Positions 32,586-40,935 of a stretch of 64,000 nt of DNA are shown here, one piece after another. Both the position numbers and the translations under genes were made by a program. Every line of letters begins with the position of its first letter. Within the stretch, counting starts at the first letter, position 1. Below the pieces are notes generated by a model. The model saw nothing but the letters and a program-made list of their open reading frames with translations, ran no database searches and was not told the origin of the DNA. Source of the DNA: Glycomyces sp. YM15 (GTDB taxonomy: Bacteria; Actinomycetota; Actinomycetes; Mycobacteriales; Micromonosporaceae); NCBI RefSeq assembly GCF_016918015.1, contig NZ_JAERMK010000007.1:85839-149838 (forward strand). Direction: 5' to 3'.

Positions 32586-34043
32586 CTAGAGCACCACGCC
32601 TTCGATCTCGAAGGTCTGCACGGTGTTCGCCGGGAACGCCCGCGAGAACCGCTTGGACGCGACCTGCGTGTCCGTGTACCGCGCGTACCGCTCGGAACCG
32701 CCGGTCTGGGTCGACCAGCGCGTGACCGTCCCGTTCGGCACCGTGGCGAAGCGCGAGAGGTCGTACGTGATCGTCTGGGCGTTACCGTAGTTCGTGGTGA
32801 CGAGCACGAGCCGACGCGCGTTCGCGTCGTAGGCGGCGACGGTGTTCGCCTCGCCTCCGTCGATGATCCGCATGCCGGGCCTGATGTGGCGGACGTACTG
32901 GGCGAACACGAAGTACTTGGCGTTCGCGGAGCCGAGCGAGCCGGTCTCGTTGTTGGCCTCGATGATGCCCCAGCCGCCGCCGTCGAGGACCTGCCAGTAG
33001 CACCACGCGGTCGGGTGCAGCCAGCGGAAGTCGAGGTTCAGGTTGCGCGCCAGGCGCATCCCGGAGGCGTCGTTCTCGCCGTACTCGGAGTTCCAGAGCT
33101 TCTTCCCGGCCGCGCTGACGGCGCTGTAGACCGAGTCGCGCCTGCCGCCCTCGTACTGGTAGCCGTGGACGTTGACCTTCGCGATCTTGCCCCTGGCGGA
33201 GCTCGTGAGCCCGTTCCAGGTGCTCACGGCCTGGTCGTACAGCGACTCGTCCGAAGCGGTGACCGCCATCCACGACAGCCCGCGCGCGTTCAGCTCGGCG
33301 CGCAGGTGATCGATGACGACCGACTGGGTGGCCACGTTGAAGTGGCAGCCCTCCTGCGTGCCGGTGGCCGTCCACCAGGTCGCGATCGGCTCGTTGAACG
33401 GGTCGACGTAGTCGAAGTCGACGCCCCAGTTGTCGTGCGCGTACTTCGCGATGGTGGCCATGTAGACGGCGTGCTGCTGCCGGTTCCACGACTGGAGGTT
33501 GTCGGCGTTGCCGTCCGAGCCGCCGGAGGGGTTGTGGTTGACGCACATCCACCACATCGGCGAGTTCGAGAACAGCTCGAAGAGGTTCGCGCCGCGGTCG
33601 CGGGCCTTCCACATGAGGTTGCGCTGGGCGCTGTCGACGAACCAGTCCCAGCTGGAGGAGGCCGGGTCGCTGGAGTTCCAGTCCTTCCAGTAGCCGTCGA
33701 TCTGGCGCGAGCGCATCATGTTCGGCGAGACCACCATGGACTCGCCGTTGATCGAGTTCCACGAGCACGCGCCCGCGTTGTAGCGCACGATGTTCAAACC
33801 CAGGCCCGGCAGGGTCGCGCCGCCGAAGGACACGTTGTTCCTGGTGAACATGATGTCGGCGAGGTCGTTCCGATCGCCGAAGGCCCTGCCCCACCAGGCG
33901 AGCGAGGTGCCCCAGCCCTCCCAGGCGCCCCAGTCGGTGCCGGGGTCGACCGTGGTCGAGTAGTCGGCCTGAGCGGCGGAGGCGACGGCCCCCGAACCGA
34001 GCGCGCCGACGCCGGCGGCGGTGAAGAGCGAACGGCGACGCAT
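32586..34043 (-). CDS. secreted GH30-type glycoside hydrolase (endo-beta-1,6-galactanase-like)
   Basis: A 485-residue secreted enzyme. It has a twin-arginine-like leader (MRRRSLFTAAGVGALGSG) and an N-terminus WEGWGTSLAWWGRAFGDR typical of endo-beta-1,6-galactanase-like GH30. The acid/base Glu is in DYVDPFNEP near 225 and the nucleophile Glu in KLWNSEYGEND near 325. A C-terminal beta-sandwich completes the GH30 fold. It would cut beta-1,6-galactan side chains of arabinogalactan proteins. TGGAGG precedes the ATG. Its promoter region carries a direct repeat. Confidence 0.82.
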   Translation of the reverse strand: MRRRSLFTAAGVGALGSGAVASAAQADYSTTVDPGTDWGAWEGWGTSLAWWGRAFGDRNDLADIMFTRNNVSFGGATLPGLGLNIVRYNAGACSWNSINGESMVVSPNMMRSRQIDGYWKDWNSSDPASSSWDWFVDSAQRNLMWKARDRGANLFELFSNSPMWWMCVNHNPSGGSDGNADNLQSWNRQQHAVYMATIAKYAHDNWGVDFDYVDPFNEPIATWWTATGTQEGCHFNVATQSVVIDHLRAELNARGLSWMAVTASDESLYDQAVSTWNGLTSSARGKIAKVNVHGYQYEGGRRDSVYSAVSAAGKKLWNSEYGENDASGMRLARNLNLDFRWLHPTAWCYWQVLDGGGWGIIEANNETGSLGSANAKYFVFAQYVRHIRPGMRIIDGGEANTVAAYDANARRLVLVTTNYGNAQTITYDLSRFATVPNGTVTRWSTQTGGSERYARYTDTQVASKRFSRAFPANTVQTFEIEGVVL

Positions 34044-34073
34044 GGGGGCCTCCAGAAGGTCGGGATGCCTCCG

Positions 34074-34116
34074 ATGATGGCACTGGTAATCGATAAAGTC
34101 AACTCCTTCGATAAAG
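34074..34116 (-). promoter_or_regulatory. promoter with direct repeats for the GH30-type gene
   Basis: CGATAAAG occurs at 34091-34098 and again at 34109-34116 on the plus strand. On the minus strand a -35 TTGACT (34102-34097) lies between them, with a weak -10 17 bp further on. The two sites are 18 bp apart (about two helical turns), fitting dimer binding by an unknown regulator. Confidence 0.4.
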
Positions 34117-34215
34117 CATGAGAATAAGACCCCCGGGCCAGTTCATCACTTCCCGTGACAGTCCCCCGAGGGTTGTGCGACAGTGACCGATGGACCGTGA
34201 CAGGGGAGGTCAGTG

Positions 34216-34656
34216 ATGACAGAGAAGCGCACCGCGACCGACACCGAGGATGTCGGCCCGCTCGCCAGCGACCAGGGGAAGACCGTGATCGCCGACCAGG
34301 TGGTCGCCAAGATAGCCGGGATCGCCACCCGCGAAGTCGAAGGCGTGCATCAGCTCGGCGGCGCCGGAAGCCGCGCCGTAGGCGCCCTCCGCGAGCGCAT
34401 CCCCGGCTCACGCACCAACTACGGCCAGGGCGTCTCCGTCGAGGTCGGCGAACGCCAGGCCGCCGTCGACCTGGACGTCGTCGCCGAATACGGCGTCGCC
34501 ATCGCCGATCTCGCCGCGGGCGTGCGCCGCAACGTCATCGCCTCGGTCGAGCGCATGACCGGCCTCGAGGTCACCGAGGTCAACCTCGTCGTCCACGACG
34601 TGCACCTCCCAGACGAAGCGGACGCCGAGCCCGAGGGCGAACCCAGGGTTGAGTAG
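34216..34656 (+). CDS. Asp23/Gls24 family envelope protein
   Basis: A 146-residue protein whose central part matches Asp23. It has GKTVIADQVVAKIAGIATREVEGVHQLG (quoted in two parts: GKTVIADQVVAKI, AGIATREVEGV), the VDLDVVAEYGVAIADLA strand, and the C-terminal TGLEVTEVNLVVHDVH. Asp23 proteins coat the inner face of the membrane through a membrane anchor and are linked to alkaline or envelope stress. ATG 34216 has GGAGG at 6 bp; the GTG three bases earlier is too close. It is first in a seven-gene operon that also encodes an AmaP-like anchor. Confidence 0.88.
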   Translation: MTEKRTATDTEDVGPLASDQGKTVIADQVVAKIAGIATREVEGVHQLGGAGSRAVGALRERIPGSRTNYGQGVSVEVGERQAAVDLDVVAEYGVAIADLAAGVRRNVIASVERMTGLEVTEVNLVVHDVHLPDEADAEPEGEPRVE

Positions 34657-34669
34657 CGGGGCCGGGCGG

Positions 34670-34969
34670 ATGCCGACCGACGACTTCGCCGCCGACGTCG
34701 ACGCCATCGCCGCCGCAGTCCGCGCCGTACCCGGCGTGAGCGACCTGCACGGCGGCGTGCAGAGCGAGGTCGCCGTCCTGCTGCCCGGACGCCGCGTCCT
34801 GGGCCTGCGCCTCGGCGACACCACCTGCGAGGTCCACATCGCCGTCGGCTGGGACGCCGACATCCCGCGGACCGCAGCCGCCGTCCGGACGGCGGTCGCG
34901 CCGCTCGCCGGCGGGCGGACCGTCGCCGTCACCATCGAAGACGTGGACGAACCGAGGAAAGAGAACTGA
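34670..34969 (+). CDS. small Asp23-operon protein
   Basis: A 99-residue protein (start ATG 34670; a TTG at 34649 overlapping the previous stop is an alternative). It has a beta-alpha-beta pattern similar to a shortened Asp23 domain (AVRAVPGVSDLHGG, then CEVHIAVGW and ALAGGRTVAVTIED-like end). It probably interacts with the Asp23 proteins, but no family was recognised with certainty. It is embedded in the operon with spacing under 20 bp on both sides. Confidence 0.6.
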   Translation: MPTDDFAADVDAIAAAVRAVPGVSDLHGGVQSEVAVLLPGRRVLGLRLGDTTCEVHIAVGWDADIPRTAAAVRTAVAPLAGGRTVAVTIEDVDEPRKEN

Positions 34970-34972
34970 CCA

Positions 34973-35149
34973 ATGAAGGCTTCCTTCGCCGGCCTGGTGG
35001 CCGGACTGCTGCTGGCGCTGGCCGTCATCGGCGGCGGCTTCACCGGCTTCCTGCTCGCCGTCGTCCTCGGCGCGATAGGCTTCGCGGTCGCCGGCAGTCT
35101 CAGTGGCGAGATCGACCTCCGCGAGCGCTTCCGAGGCCGCCGTGACTGA
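34973..35149 (+). CDS. 58-residue membrane protein (DUF2273-like)
   Basis: Two short hydrophobic helices (about 5-22 and 24-41) are followed by a basic tail (LRERFRGRRD). It is the same length as, and clearly similar to, the protein at 36677-36853, so the operon holds a duplicated gene. DUF2273-type small proteins accompany Asp23/AmaP operons and may help anchor the complex. It begins 3 bp after the previous stop and overlaps the next start. Confidence 0.75.
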   Translation: MKASFAGLVAGLLLALAVIGGGFTGFLLAVVLGAIGFAVAGSLSGEIDLRERFRGRRD

Positions 35150-35510
35150 GGACGCCTTCGCCCTCGCGGACCTCCCCGGCTCCGGCTCCGATCGGTCGGC
35201 TGAGGAGCGCGGGGCCCTGCGCCTGGCCGACACCGCGGTGGTCCACGTCCTAGAAGGCGCCGCGCGATCCTGCGGAGGCACCGCCGCCTCGCGCCGCCCG
35301 CGCGCCCACGCCACCGTCAGGCACGGCAGGATCTGGGCGCGACTGGACGTCGGCGTCACCTGGCCCGGCCCCGTCGGAGCGGTCTCGCGGGAAGTCACCC
35401 GGCGCGTGCGCGCCGAGACCGCCCGGATCACCGGCTACGACTTGGTCGCCCTCGACGTCGTGGTCCATCTCGTCGACACCCCCGAGAGGGCCGAACGGAG
35501 AGTCCTGTGA
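35142..35510 (+). CDS. second Asp23-family protein
   Basis: A 122-residue protein. A variable acidic start is followed by an Asp23-like core (TAVVHVLEGAARSCGG, ARLDVGVTWPGPVGAVSREV, and ITGYDLVALDVVVHLVD). GTG 35142 was chosen because it overlaps the stop of the membrane gene (8 bp) and removes a low-complexity extension. It is more diverged than the first Asp23 protein, which suggests a specialised partner in the same coat. Confidence 0.7.
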   Translation: MTEDAFALADLPGSGSDRSAEERGALRLADTAVVHVLEGAARSCGGTAASRRPRAHATVRHGRIWARLDVGVTWPGPVGAVSREVTRRVRAETARITGYDLVALDVVVHLVDTPERAERRVL

Positions 35511-36028
35511 AGCTCCGCGATCCCCGCCGCCGGCCGGTCGTCTCCACACTCGCCGTCCTCGCCGCGCTGCTGCTCATCGGCCTCGCCGCGGTGCTCGCGC
35601 AGCACGCGGCCTCGGAGCGCGGCTGGACCGGCGCGGACTCGTGGCTGCGCGCCGCCCTTGCCGTCCTTGACGACCCGCGGCCCTCGGTCTGGGTGCTGAC
35701 CGGCGGCATCGCGGCCGCCCTGCTCGGCCTGTGGTTCCTGGTCGCCGCGTTCCTCCCCGCCCGCCGCAGCCACCTGCCCGTCGACGGCATCGGCGACCTC
35801 TGGGTCTCGCCCCGCGCCGTCGAAGCGCTCGCCTCCGACGCGGCCGAACGCACGCCCGGCGTGCTCCACGCCGCCAGCGAGATGCGCCGCCGTCGCCTCA
35901 AAGTGAAGGCCCTGCTCGCCCCCGAGCACGAAGCGGCCGTCGCCGACATCCTCGAAGCGGTCGGGGCGCGGTTGCACGGGATCGCCGAGGTCGAGATCGT
36001 GGTGCAGGCCAAGGAGGCGAACCGATGA
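35507..36028 (+). CDS. DUF6286-like membrane protein of the Asp23 operon
   Basis: A 173-residue protein with two N-terminal hydrophobic helices (about 13-32 and 62-84) and a cytoplasmic beta-alpha domain. The latter contains ISPRAVEAL-like WVSPRAVEALASDAAERTPG and a charged tail ending EVEIVVQAKE. This is the actinobacterial DUF6286 pattern seen next to Asp23 genes. GTG start overlaps the previous stop by 4 bp. It likely contributes to tethering Asp23 at the membrane. Confidence 0.7.
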   Translation: MKLRDPRRRPVVSTLAVLAALLLIGLAAVLAQHAASERGWTGADSWLRAALAVLDDPRPSVWVLTGGIAAALLGLWFLVAAFLPARRSHLPVDGIGDLWVSPRAVEALASDAAERTPGVLHAASEMRRRRLKVKALLAPEHEAAVADILEAVGARLHGIAEVEIVVQAKEANR

Positions 36029-36588
36029 CGACGCCGAAAGCCGACCGCCCCGCGACCGCCGTCATCGGCCTGCTGCTCCTGGCGGCGGGCGCCGCCGTCG
36101 TCGACTGGCGCTGGGACCTCGCGGGCATGTGGACCCGCCTCGACACCGGCGAGGTGGACGCCGCGGTGGACGCCGGCTGGTTCCCGTGGGTCGCCCTCGC
36201 GGCCGCGGTCGCGCTCTCCGCCTTCGCCCTGTGGTGGCTCCTCGCGCGGCTCCCGCGCCGCGCCGACGGCAGAGTCGCCTTGGCCTCCAGCGGGTCCGAC
36301 CGGATCGACCTCGACGCGCGCTCGATCGTGCCGCGGCTGCGCGACGACCTCGAACGGAGCGCGCCGGTCGACCGCGTCACGAGCCGCCGCTCCGAGCTCA
36401 GAGGCGGCCAGCTCGTGCAACTGCGCGCCAATGTGGACCCACGGGCCGACGCGGCATCGCTCGTCAACGCCGCCGGGAGCCTCACCGAAGCGGTCAGGAC
36501 GGCCTTCCCCGACGGCGAGATCACCGTCCGCGTCCTCGTCGACGAACCGCGCCGCGAACGCGCCCGCCGCACGCCCCGCGTCCACTAG
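36025..36588 (+). CDS. AmaP-like alkaline shock response membrane anchor
   Basis: A 187-residue protein with two transmembrane helices (about 9-28 and 50-72) and a C-terminal cytoplasmic domain (LDARSIVPRLRDDLERSAPVD, then LRANVDPRADAASL). This matches the AmaP layout. In Staphylococcus AmaP anchors Asp23 to the membrane. ATG overlaps the DUF6286-like stop by 4 bp. A basic ending (RRERARRTPRVH) may bind lipid head groups. Confidence 0.75.
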   Translation: MTTPKADRPATAVIGLLLLAAGAAVVDWRWDLAGMWTRLDTGEVDAAVDAGWFPWVALAAAVALSAFALWWLLARLPRRADGRVALASSGSDRIDLDARSIVPRLRDDLERSAPVDRVTSRRSELRGGQLVQLRANVDPRADAASLVNAAGSLTEAVRTAFPDGEITVRVLVDEPRRERARRTPRVH

Positions 36589-36676
36589 TGCCAGTCCGAG
36601 GTTCGCCGCCGCCCGCCCGGGTACCCACAGTGGATCAGACCGCTCCCTTCGCGGTCCCCGACACTGAGGAGGCGCG

Positions 36677-36853
36677 ATGCGCGCGTCGTACGTTGGACTG
36701 CTGGCCGGAATGCTCCTGGGCCTGGCCATCATCGTCGGACAGGGCATGGCCGTGCTGCTGGTGATCGTGCTCGGCGGGCTCGGCTTCGTCGCCGGGGCCC
36801 TGCTCAGCGGCGAGAACCGATCATTCCGTCGCACCAAGCGCCGCCGCCGTTGA
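36677..36853 (+). CDS. second 58-residue membrane protein of the Asp23 operon
   Basis: A paralog of the protein at 34973-35149, of identical length: RASYVGLLAGMLLGLAIIVGQ followed by a second helix and a basic tail (FRRTKRRRR; the first stretch is shown from residue 2). GAGGAGG precedes the ATG. A gap of 88 bp separates it from the AmaP-like gene, so it may have its own promoter. Confidence 0.75.
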   Translation: MRASYVGLLAGMLLGLAIIVGQGMAVLLVIVLGGLGFVAGALLSGENRSFRRTKRRRR

Positions 36854-36896
36854 CACAGGTAGGGTGGGGCCGTCGAAACGACGAAAGGGGCTCCAT

Positions 36897-37895
36897 ATGA
36901 CCGTCAGCGTGCTGTTCATCGGCGGCACCGGCCGCATCTCCACCTCCTGCGTGCGCGAGGCCGTGCGCCAGGGCATGGACGTCACCGTCCTCAACCGCGG
37001 CAGGACCTCCGAGCGGACCCTCCCGACCGAGGTCGCCCTCCTCACCGGCGACGCCAACGACCCGCAGTCGGTGCGGGACGCGCTCGCCGACCGCACCTTC
37101 GACGCCGTCGTCAACTGGGTCAACTTCACCCCCGAACAGGTCCAGCGCGACATCGACCTGTACGCCGACCGCACCGGCCAGTACCTGTTCATCAGCTCCG
37201 CAAGCGCCTACCAGACCCCGCCCGCCTACCTGCCCGTCACCGAGTCCACCCCGCTCAAGAACCCCTACTGGCAGTACTCCCGCGACAAGATCGCCTGCGA
37301 GGACCTCCTCGTCCGGGCCCACCGCGACCGCGACTTCCCGGCCACCATCATCCGGCCCTCGCACACCTACGACGAGACCATGCTCCCCTTCGACGGCGGC
37401 TGGACCGTGGTCGACCGCATGCGCTCCGGCAAGCCCGTGATCGTGCACGGCGACGGCACCTCACTGTGGACCATCACCCACGCCCGCGACTTCGCCGTCG
37501 GCTTCACCGGCCTCCTCGGCAGGGCCGAAGCCATCGGCGAGGCCTTCCACATCACCGGCGACGAAGCCCCCACCTGGAACCAGATCTTCTCCTGGGTCGC
37601 CGAAGCCGCGGGCGCCGAAGCGAACCTCGTCCACGTCCCCAGCGACGCCATCGCCGCCGCCGACCCCCGCTGGGGCGCCGGCCTCCTCGGCGACAAAGCC
37701 CACTCCATGGTCTTCGACAACGCCAAGGTCAAACGCCTCGTCCCCGAATTCGGCCTCGGCGCCACCCCGTACCGGCTCGGCGCCCGCGAAGTCGTCGACT
37801 GGTACGACGCCCACCCCGACCACCAGAACATCGACGCGGACATCGACAAGACCATGGACCGGCTCGCCGAACGCTACGCACCCCGAGCCATGTAG
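36897..37895 (+). CDS. NAD-dependent epimerase/dehydratase-like SDR
   Basis: A 332-residue atypical SDR. The NAD motif is VLFIGGTGRISTSCVREA near residue 5 (GGTGxIS, one letter off GxxGxxG). The active-site region SSASAYQTPPAYL and the YSRDKIACED segment supply Tyr/Lys. The sequence resembles the CSP41/RNA-binding-type epimerase group that includes isoflavone reductase-like and nucleoside-sugar enzymes. AAAGGGG precedes the ATG. A possible -10 TAGGGT lies at 36860, and its stop is 17 bp from the convergent serine hydrolase. Substrate unknown. Confidence 0.82.
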   Translation: MTVSVLFIGGTGRISTSCVREAVRQGMDVTVLNRGRTSERTLPTEVALLTGDANDPQSVRDALADRTFDAVVNWVNFTPEQVQRDIDLYADRTGQYLFISSASAYQTPPAYLPVTESTPLKNPYWQYSRDKIACEDLLVRAHRDRDFPATIIRPSHTYDETMLPFDGGWTVVDRMRSGKPVIVHGDGTSLWTITHARDFAVGFTGLLGRAEAIGEAFHITGDEAPTWNQIFSWVAEAAGAEANLVHVPSDAIAAADPRWGAGLLGDKAHSMVFDNAKVKRLVPEFGLGATPYRLGAREVVDWYDAHPDHQNIDADIDKTMDRLAERYAPRAM

Positions 37896-37912
37896 TCGAC
37901 GAGGCGCGGCGC

Positions 37913-39652
37913 TCAGTCCTCTACGAGCTCCCAGCCGTCCGGCACCAGGTCCGCGTCCTCGCACACGAGGGCGCGGCCCTCACGCACCCGCACCTTGTCG
38001 ACGTACACGCCGCGACCCTGATACGCCGGGTCGCTCGTGTACCGCCAGCGCACCCGCGTCGTCCCCTCCGGCAGCGCCGCCTCCGCGTCGATCCACTGCC
38101 GACCCGCGAACCCCGAGAACCCGCCCTCGGTCCGCCAGCAGTGGTCCTCAGTGCGCAGATCCAACGGCACCGGCGCCCACGCCGCGCCGTCCGGACTCGA
38201 CTCCAGCACGGCCACATCGGTCGACTCCGTGTCGTACCAGAGCTTGAACGAGACCCTCGCCCCCGAGACCGCGCGCGGCAGCACCCCCGTCAGCGTCGCA
38301 GTCGCGGCGTCCGCCTGGCCCGCGTACCAGGCCCGGTCCTTGATCCGCACCGGCACCGCGCGTCCCATCGGACGGCTCGCCGCCCGCCGGTACGCGGAGG
38401 CCGTGCCCCAGTTGCGAGTCGGATGCACGCGATTCGTGAGCAGCACGAGCAGGGTCCCGGCGAGCGGGTCGAGCACGATGGACGTCCCGGTGTACCCGGT
38501 GTGGCCCACCGTGACCGGCGAACTCATCGCGTCCATGTACCAGCGCTGGCCGAGCTGCCAGCCCAGACCGCGCGCGGCGCCCTCGCCCATGCCGGCGTTC
38601 ATGTCGGTGAAGACCAACCGGGCGGTGTTCTCGGTGAGGATCTCGGCGCCGCCGTAGCGGCCGCCGCCCAGGATCATCTGCCCGAACACCGCGAGGTCCC
38701 ACGCGGTGGCGAACACGCCCGCGTGCCCGGCGACGCCGCCGAAGGCCCACGCGTTCTCATCGTGCACCTCGCCGTGCACCATCCCGCGGCCCGTCCACGG
38801 CTGGTACTCGGTGGCAGCGGTCCGCGCCCGGTCGACCGGGTTGTAGCCGGTGTCCTCGAGCCCCAGAGGCCCGCAGATGAGCTCGTCGACGAGGGCGTCC
38901 AGGGGCTTCTCGGCCACGAGCTCGAGGATCTTGCCGAGCACGATCAGGTTGAGGTCGGAGTACTCGTAGCCGCTCCCGGGCGGGCGCCGCAGCGGCCGGG
39001 CGTAGATCGCCTCCATGCGGGCCTGCTCGTCGGGCAGGCCGTACAAGTTGATGAACGCGATCATCCCGGAGGTATGGGACAGCAGATGCCCCAAGGTGAT
39101 CGGGGTCTTCTGCGGGTCGAACGCGTCGAAGTCGGGCAGGTACTCGACGACCGGCAGCTTCAGGTCGATGAGCCCCTCGTCCATGAGCGCGCCGGTCACG
39201 GTGGCGGTGAACAGCTTCGAGATCGAGGCCAGGTCGTAGACCGTGTCCGCCTCGGCGGGCAGCCATTCGTCCTTCGGCAGCTCGATCGCGCTCTTCGTCG
39301 CCTCGTCCCAACCGGAGTAGCGCAGCCGGTGGCCGCCCGCCGAGTGCTCGACCACGACCCCGTCACGCGCCGCGAGGACGGTGTAGCCGGGGAACGCCGG
39401 CGCCGCTCCCTCCGTGAAGGCCTCGAGGCCGGGAGCGATGCGGGCGATGTGGGCGGCGGTGAGCCGGGCCTCCCGGCAGGTGCCGTACCGCAGTCGGACA
39501 GGGCTTTCAGGGAAGGTCACGTCGTAGGGGCCGGCCGCTGGCGGGCCGGTGAGTTCGGGCATTGAGGGGATCTCCTCGGCGTTGGCACGGGAGGCGAACG
39601 CGAGCGCCAGCGCCGCCCCCGCCGCGCCCCCGAGCATGGTTCGACGCTGCAT
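37913..39652 (-). CDS. secreted serine beta-lactamase-family hydrolase, AmiE-like (N-acetylmuramoyl-L-alanine amidase candidate)
   Basis: A 579-residue exported protein with a twin-arginine-like leader (MQRRTMLGGAAGAALA...SRANA). The serine-hydrolase domain has the SxxK motif S143-I-S-K146, the YxN-type triad as YSD(LN) at 231-235, and HTG near 378. A C-terminal beta-sandwich extension (about 430-579, ending CEDADLVPDGWEL) is not part of the minimal family and may bind carbohydrate. It is third in an operon after GH3 NagZ-like and DUF1343 NamZ-like genes. That is the set in which Bacillus AmiE (YbbE) removes the peptide from MurNAc. Amidase function is inferred from this context; a peptidase or esterase role remains possible. 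Confidence 0.75.
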   Translation of the reverse strand: MQRRTMLGGAAGAALALAFASRANAEEIPSMPELTGPPAAGPYDVTFPESPVRLRYGTCREARLTAAHIARIAPGLEAFTEGAAPAFPGYTVLAARDGVVVEHSAGGHRLRYSGWDEATKSAIELPKDEWLPAEADTVYDLASISKLFTATVTGALMDEGLIDLKLPVVEYLPDFDAFDPQKTPITLGHLLSHTSGMIAFINLYGLPDEQARMEAIYARPLRRPPGSGYEYSDLNLIVLGKILELVAEKPLDALVDELICGPLGLEDTGYNPVDRARTAATEYQPWTGRGMVHGEVHDENAWAFGGVAGHAGVFATAWDLAVFGQMILGGGRYGGAEILTENTARLVFTDMNAGMGEGAARGLGWQLGQRWYMDAMSSPVTVGHTGYTGTSIVLDPLAGTLLVLLTNRVHPTRNWGTASAYRRAASRPMGRAVPVRIKDRAWYAGQADAATATLTGVLPRAVSGARVSFKLWYDTESTDVAVLESSPDGAAWAPVPLDLRTEDHCWRTEGGFSGFAGRQWIDAEAALPEGTTRVRWRYTSDPAYQGRGVYVDKVRVREGRALVCEDADLVPDGWELVED

Positions 39653-39679
39653 TCGTGTCTCCTGGTTATCGTGCCATCA

Positions 39680-40924
39680 CTAAGCGGTGCGGCGATAGAG
39701 CAAATACGACTCTCTTTGCTCGGAAAACGCATCCAAATCGGCGGCCCACAGCGTCGTCACCTCGTCGACGTCCGCGCCCGCCTCGATCGCCAGGCGGACC
39801 GCCTGATTCCCCGTCAGCTTGTCCAGCCAGAACGAGGTCGTGTCCTGCGAACGCCACCCGTACTGAGGGAAGGCCCTGCGCTGCTCGATGATCATCGCCA
39901 GCGCCGTCCGGATCGGATCGAACTCGCGCCGCGAGGTCACCTGCAGCTCCACGCCGCCGCAGACCTTGGCGGCCCACTTCGAGAACGTCGGCGTGAAGTA
40001 CGCCTCGCGGAACCGCGCCCCCGCGAGCCCCTGGACCGCCTCGGCCCACGTGTGATCGATCCCCGGCGCGCCCAGCAGCTCGAACGGCTTCGTCGTCCCG
40101 CGCCCCTCGGACAGTGCCGTGGCCTCGAACAGGCAGGTCCCGGGGTACGCGACGGCGGTGTCCACCGTGGGCATGTTCGGCGAGGGCGCCACCCACGGCA
40201 GGCCCGTCTCCTCGAAGTGCATGTCCCGTGTCCAGCCGCGCATCTTCACCACGGTGAGGTCCGCCGGGGCCGGCAGGAACTCGCCGTTGAACAGCGACGC
40301 CAGCTCGCCAACGGTCATGCCGTGCCGCTGCGCGATCGGTTTGAGGCCCACGAAGGTGGCGTGCTCGGGGTGCAGCACCGGCCCGCTCGCCTCCCGGCCC
40401 GTGACCGGGTTCGGGCGGTCGAGCACGACGAACCGCAGCCCGAGCTGACCCGCCGCCTCCAGTGCGAGGTACATGGTCCAGATGTAGGTGTAGAACCGCG
40501 AGCCGACATCCTGGATGTCGAAGACCAGCGTCTCGACCCCGGTGTCGGCGAGGAGCTCGGCCATCCGGTCCTTGTTGTTGTACGCGTTGTACACCGGGAT
40601 CCCGGTCTTCGGGTCGAGGAAGAAGTCCTCGCCCTCCCCGGCCTGCGAGACCCCGCGGAAGCCGTGCTCGGGGCCGAACACGGCCACGAGGTCGACCTTG
40701 CCGCTCGCGTGCATGAGGTCCACTTCGTGGCTCAGATCGGGGAGCACGCCCGTCGGGTTCGAGATGATCCCGACGCGCTGGCCCGCGAGCGCGGCGAAGC
40801 CGTCCTCGGCGAGGACTTCGATGCCGGTGCGGACCCGCCGGCCTCCGGCCTGGGCGGGGACGGCGACGGTGGTCGCGAGTGCGGCCCCGGCCAGTGCGCT
40901 CCCGAGGAGCTTTCTGCGCTGCAT
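39680..40924 (-). CDS. namZ: secreted DUF1343 protein, NamZ-like exo-N-acetylmuramidase (GH171)
   Basis: A 414-residue protein with a Tat/Sec leader (MQRRKLLGSALAGAALATTV). It carries the full DUF1343 signature: VGIISNPTGVLPDLSHEVDL, VAVFGPEHGFRG, VFDIQDVGSRFYTYIWTMY, LDRPNPVTG, and the C-terminal SPNMPTVDTAVAYPGTCLFE. The characterised member NamZ (YbbC of Bacillus) removes terminal MurNAc from peptidoglycan chains and founded GH171. ATG 40924 has AAGGGA 6 bp upstream. It is spaced 11 bp from the GH3 gene and 27 bp from the AmiE-like gene, a co-transcribed trio. Confidence 0.9.
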   Translation of the reverse strand: MQRRKLLGSALAGAALATTVAVPAQAGGRRVRTGIEVLAEDGFAALAGQRVGIISNPTGVLPDLSHEVDLMHASGKVDLVAVFGPEHGFRGVSQAGEGEDFFLDPKTGIPVYNAYNNKDRMAELLADTGVETLVFDIQDVGSRFYTYIWTMYLALEAAGQLGLRFVVLDRPNPVTGREASGPVLHPEHATFVGLKPIAQRHGMTVGELASLFNGEFLPAPADLTVVKMRGWTRDMHFEETGLPWVAPSPNMPTVDTAVAYPGTCLFEATALSEGRGTTKPFELLGAPGIDHTWAEAVQGLAGARFREAYFTPTFSKWAAKVCGGVELQVTSRREFDPIRTALAMIIEQRRAFPQYGWRSQDTTSFWLDKLTGNQAVRLAIEAGADVDEVTTLWAADLDAFSEQRESYLLYRRTA

Positions 40925-40935
40925 GGGGTGTCCCT

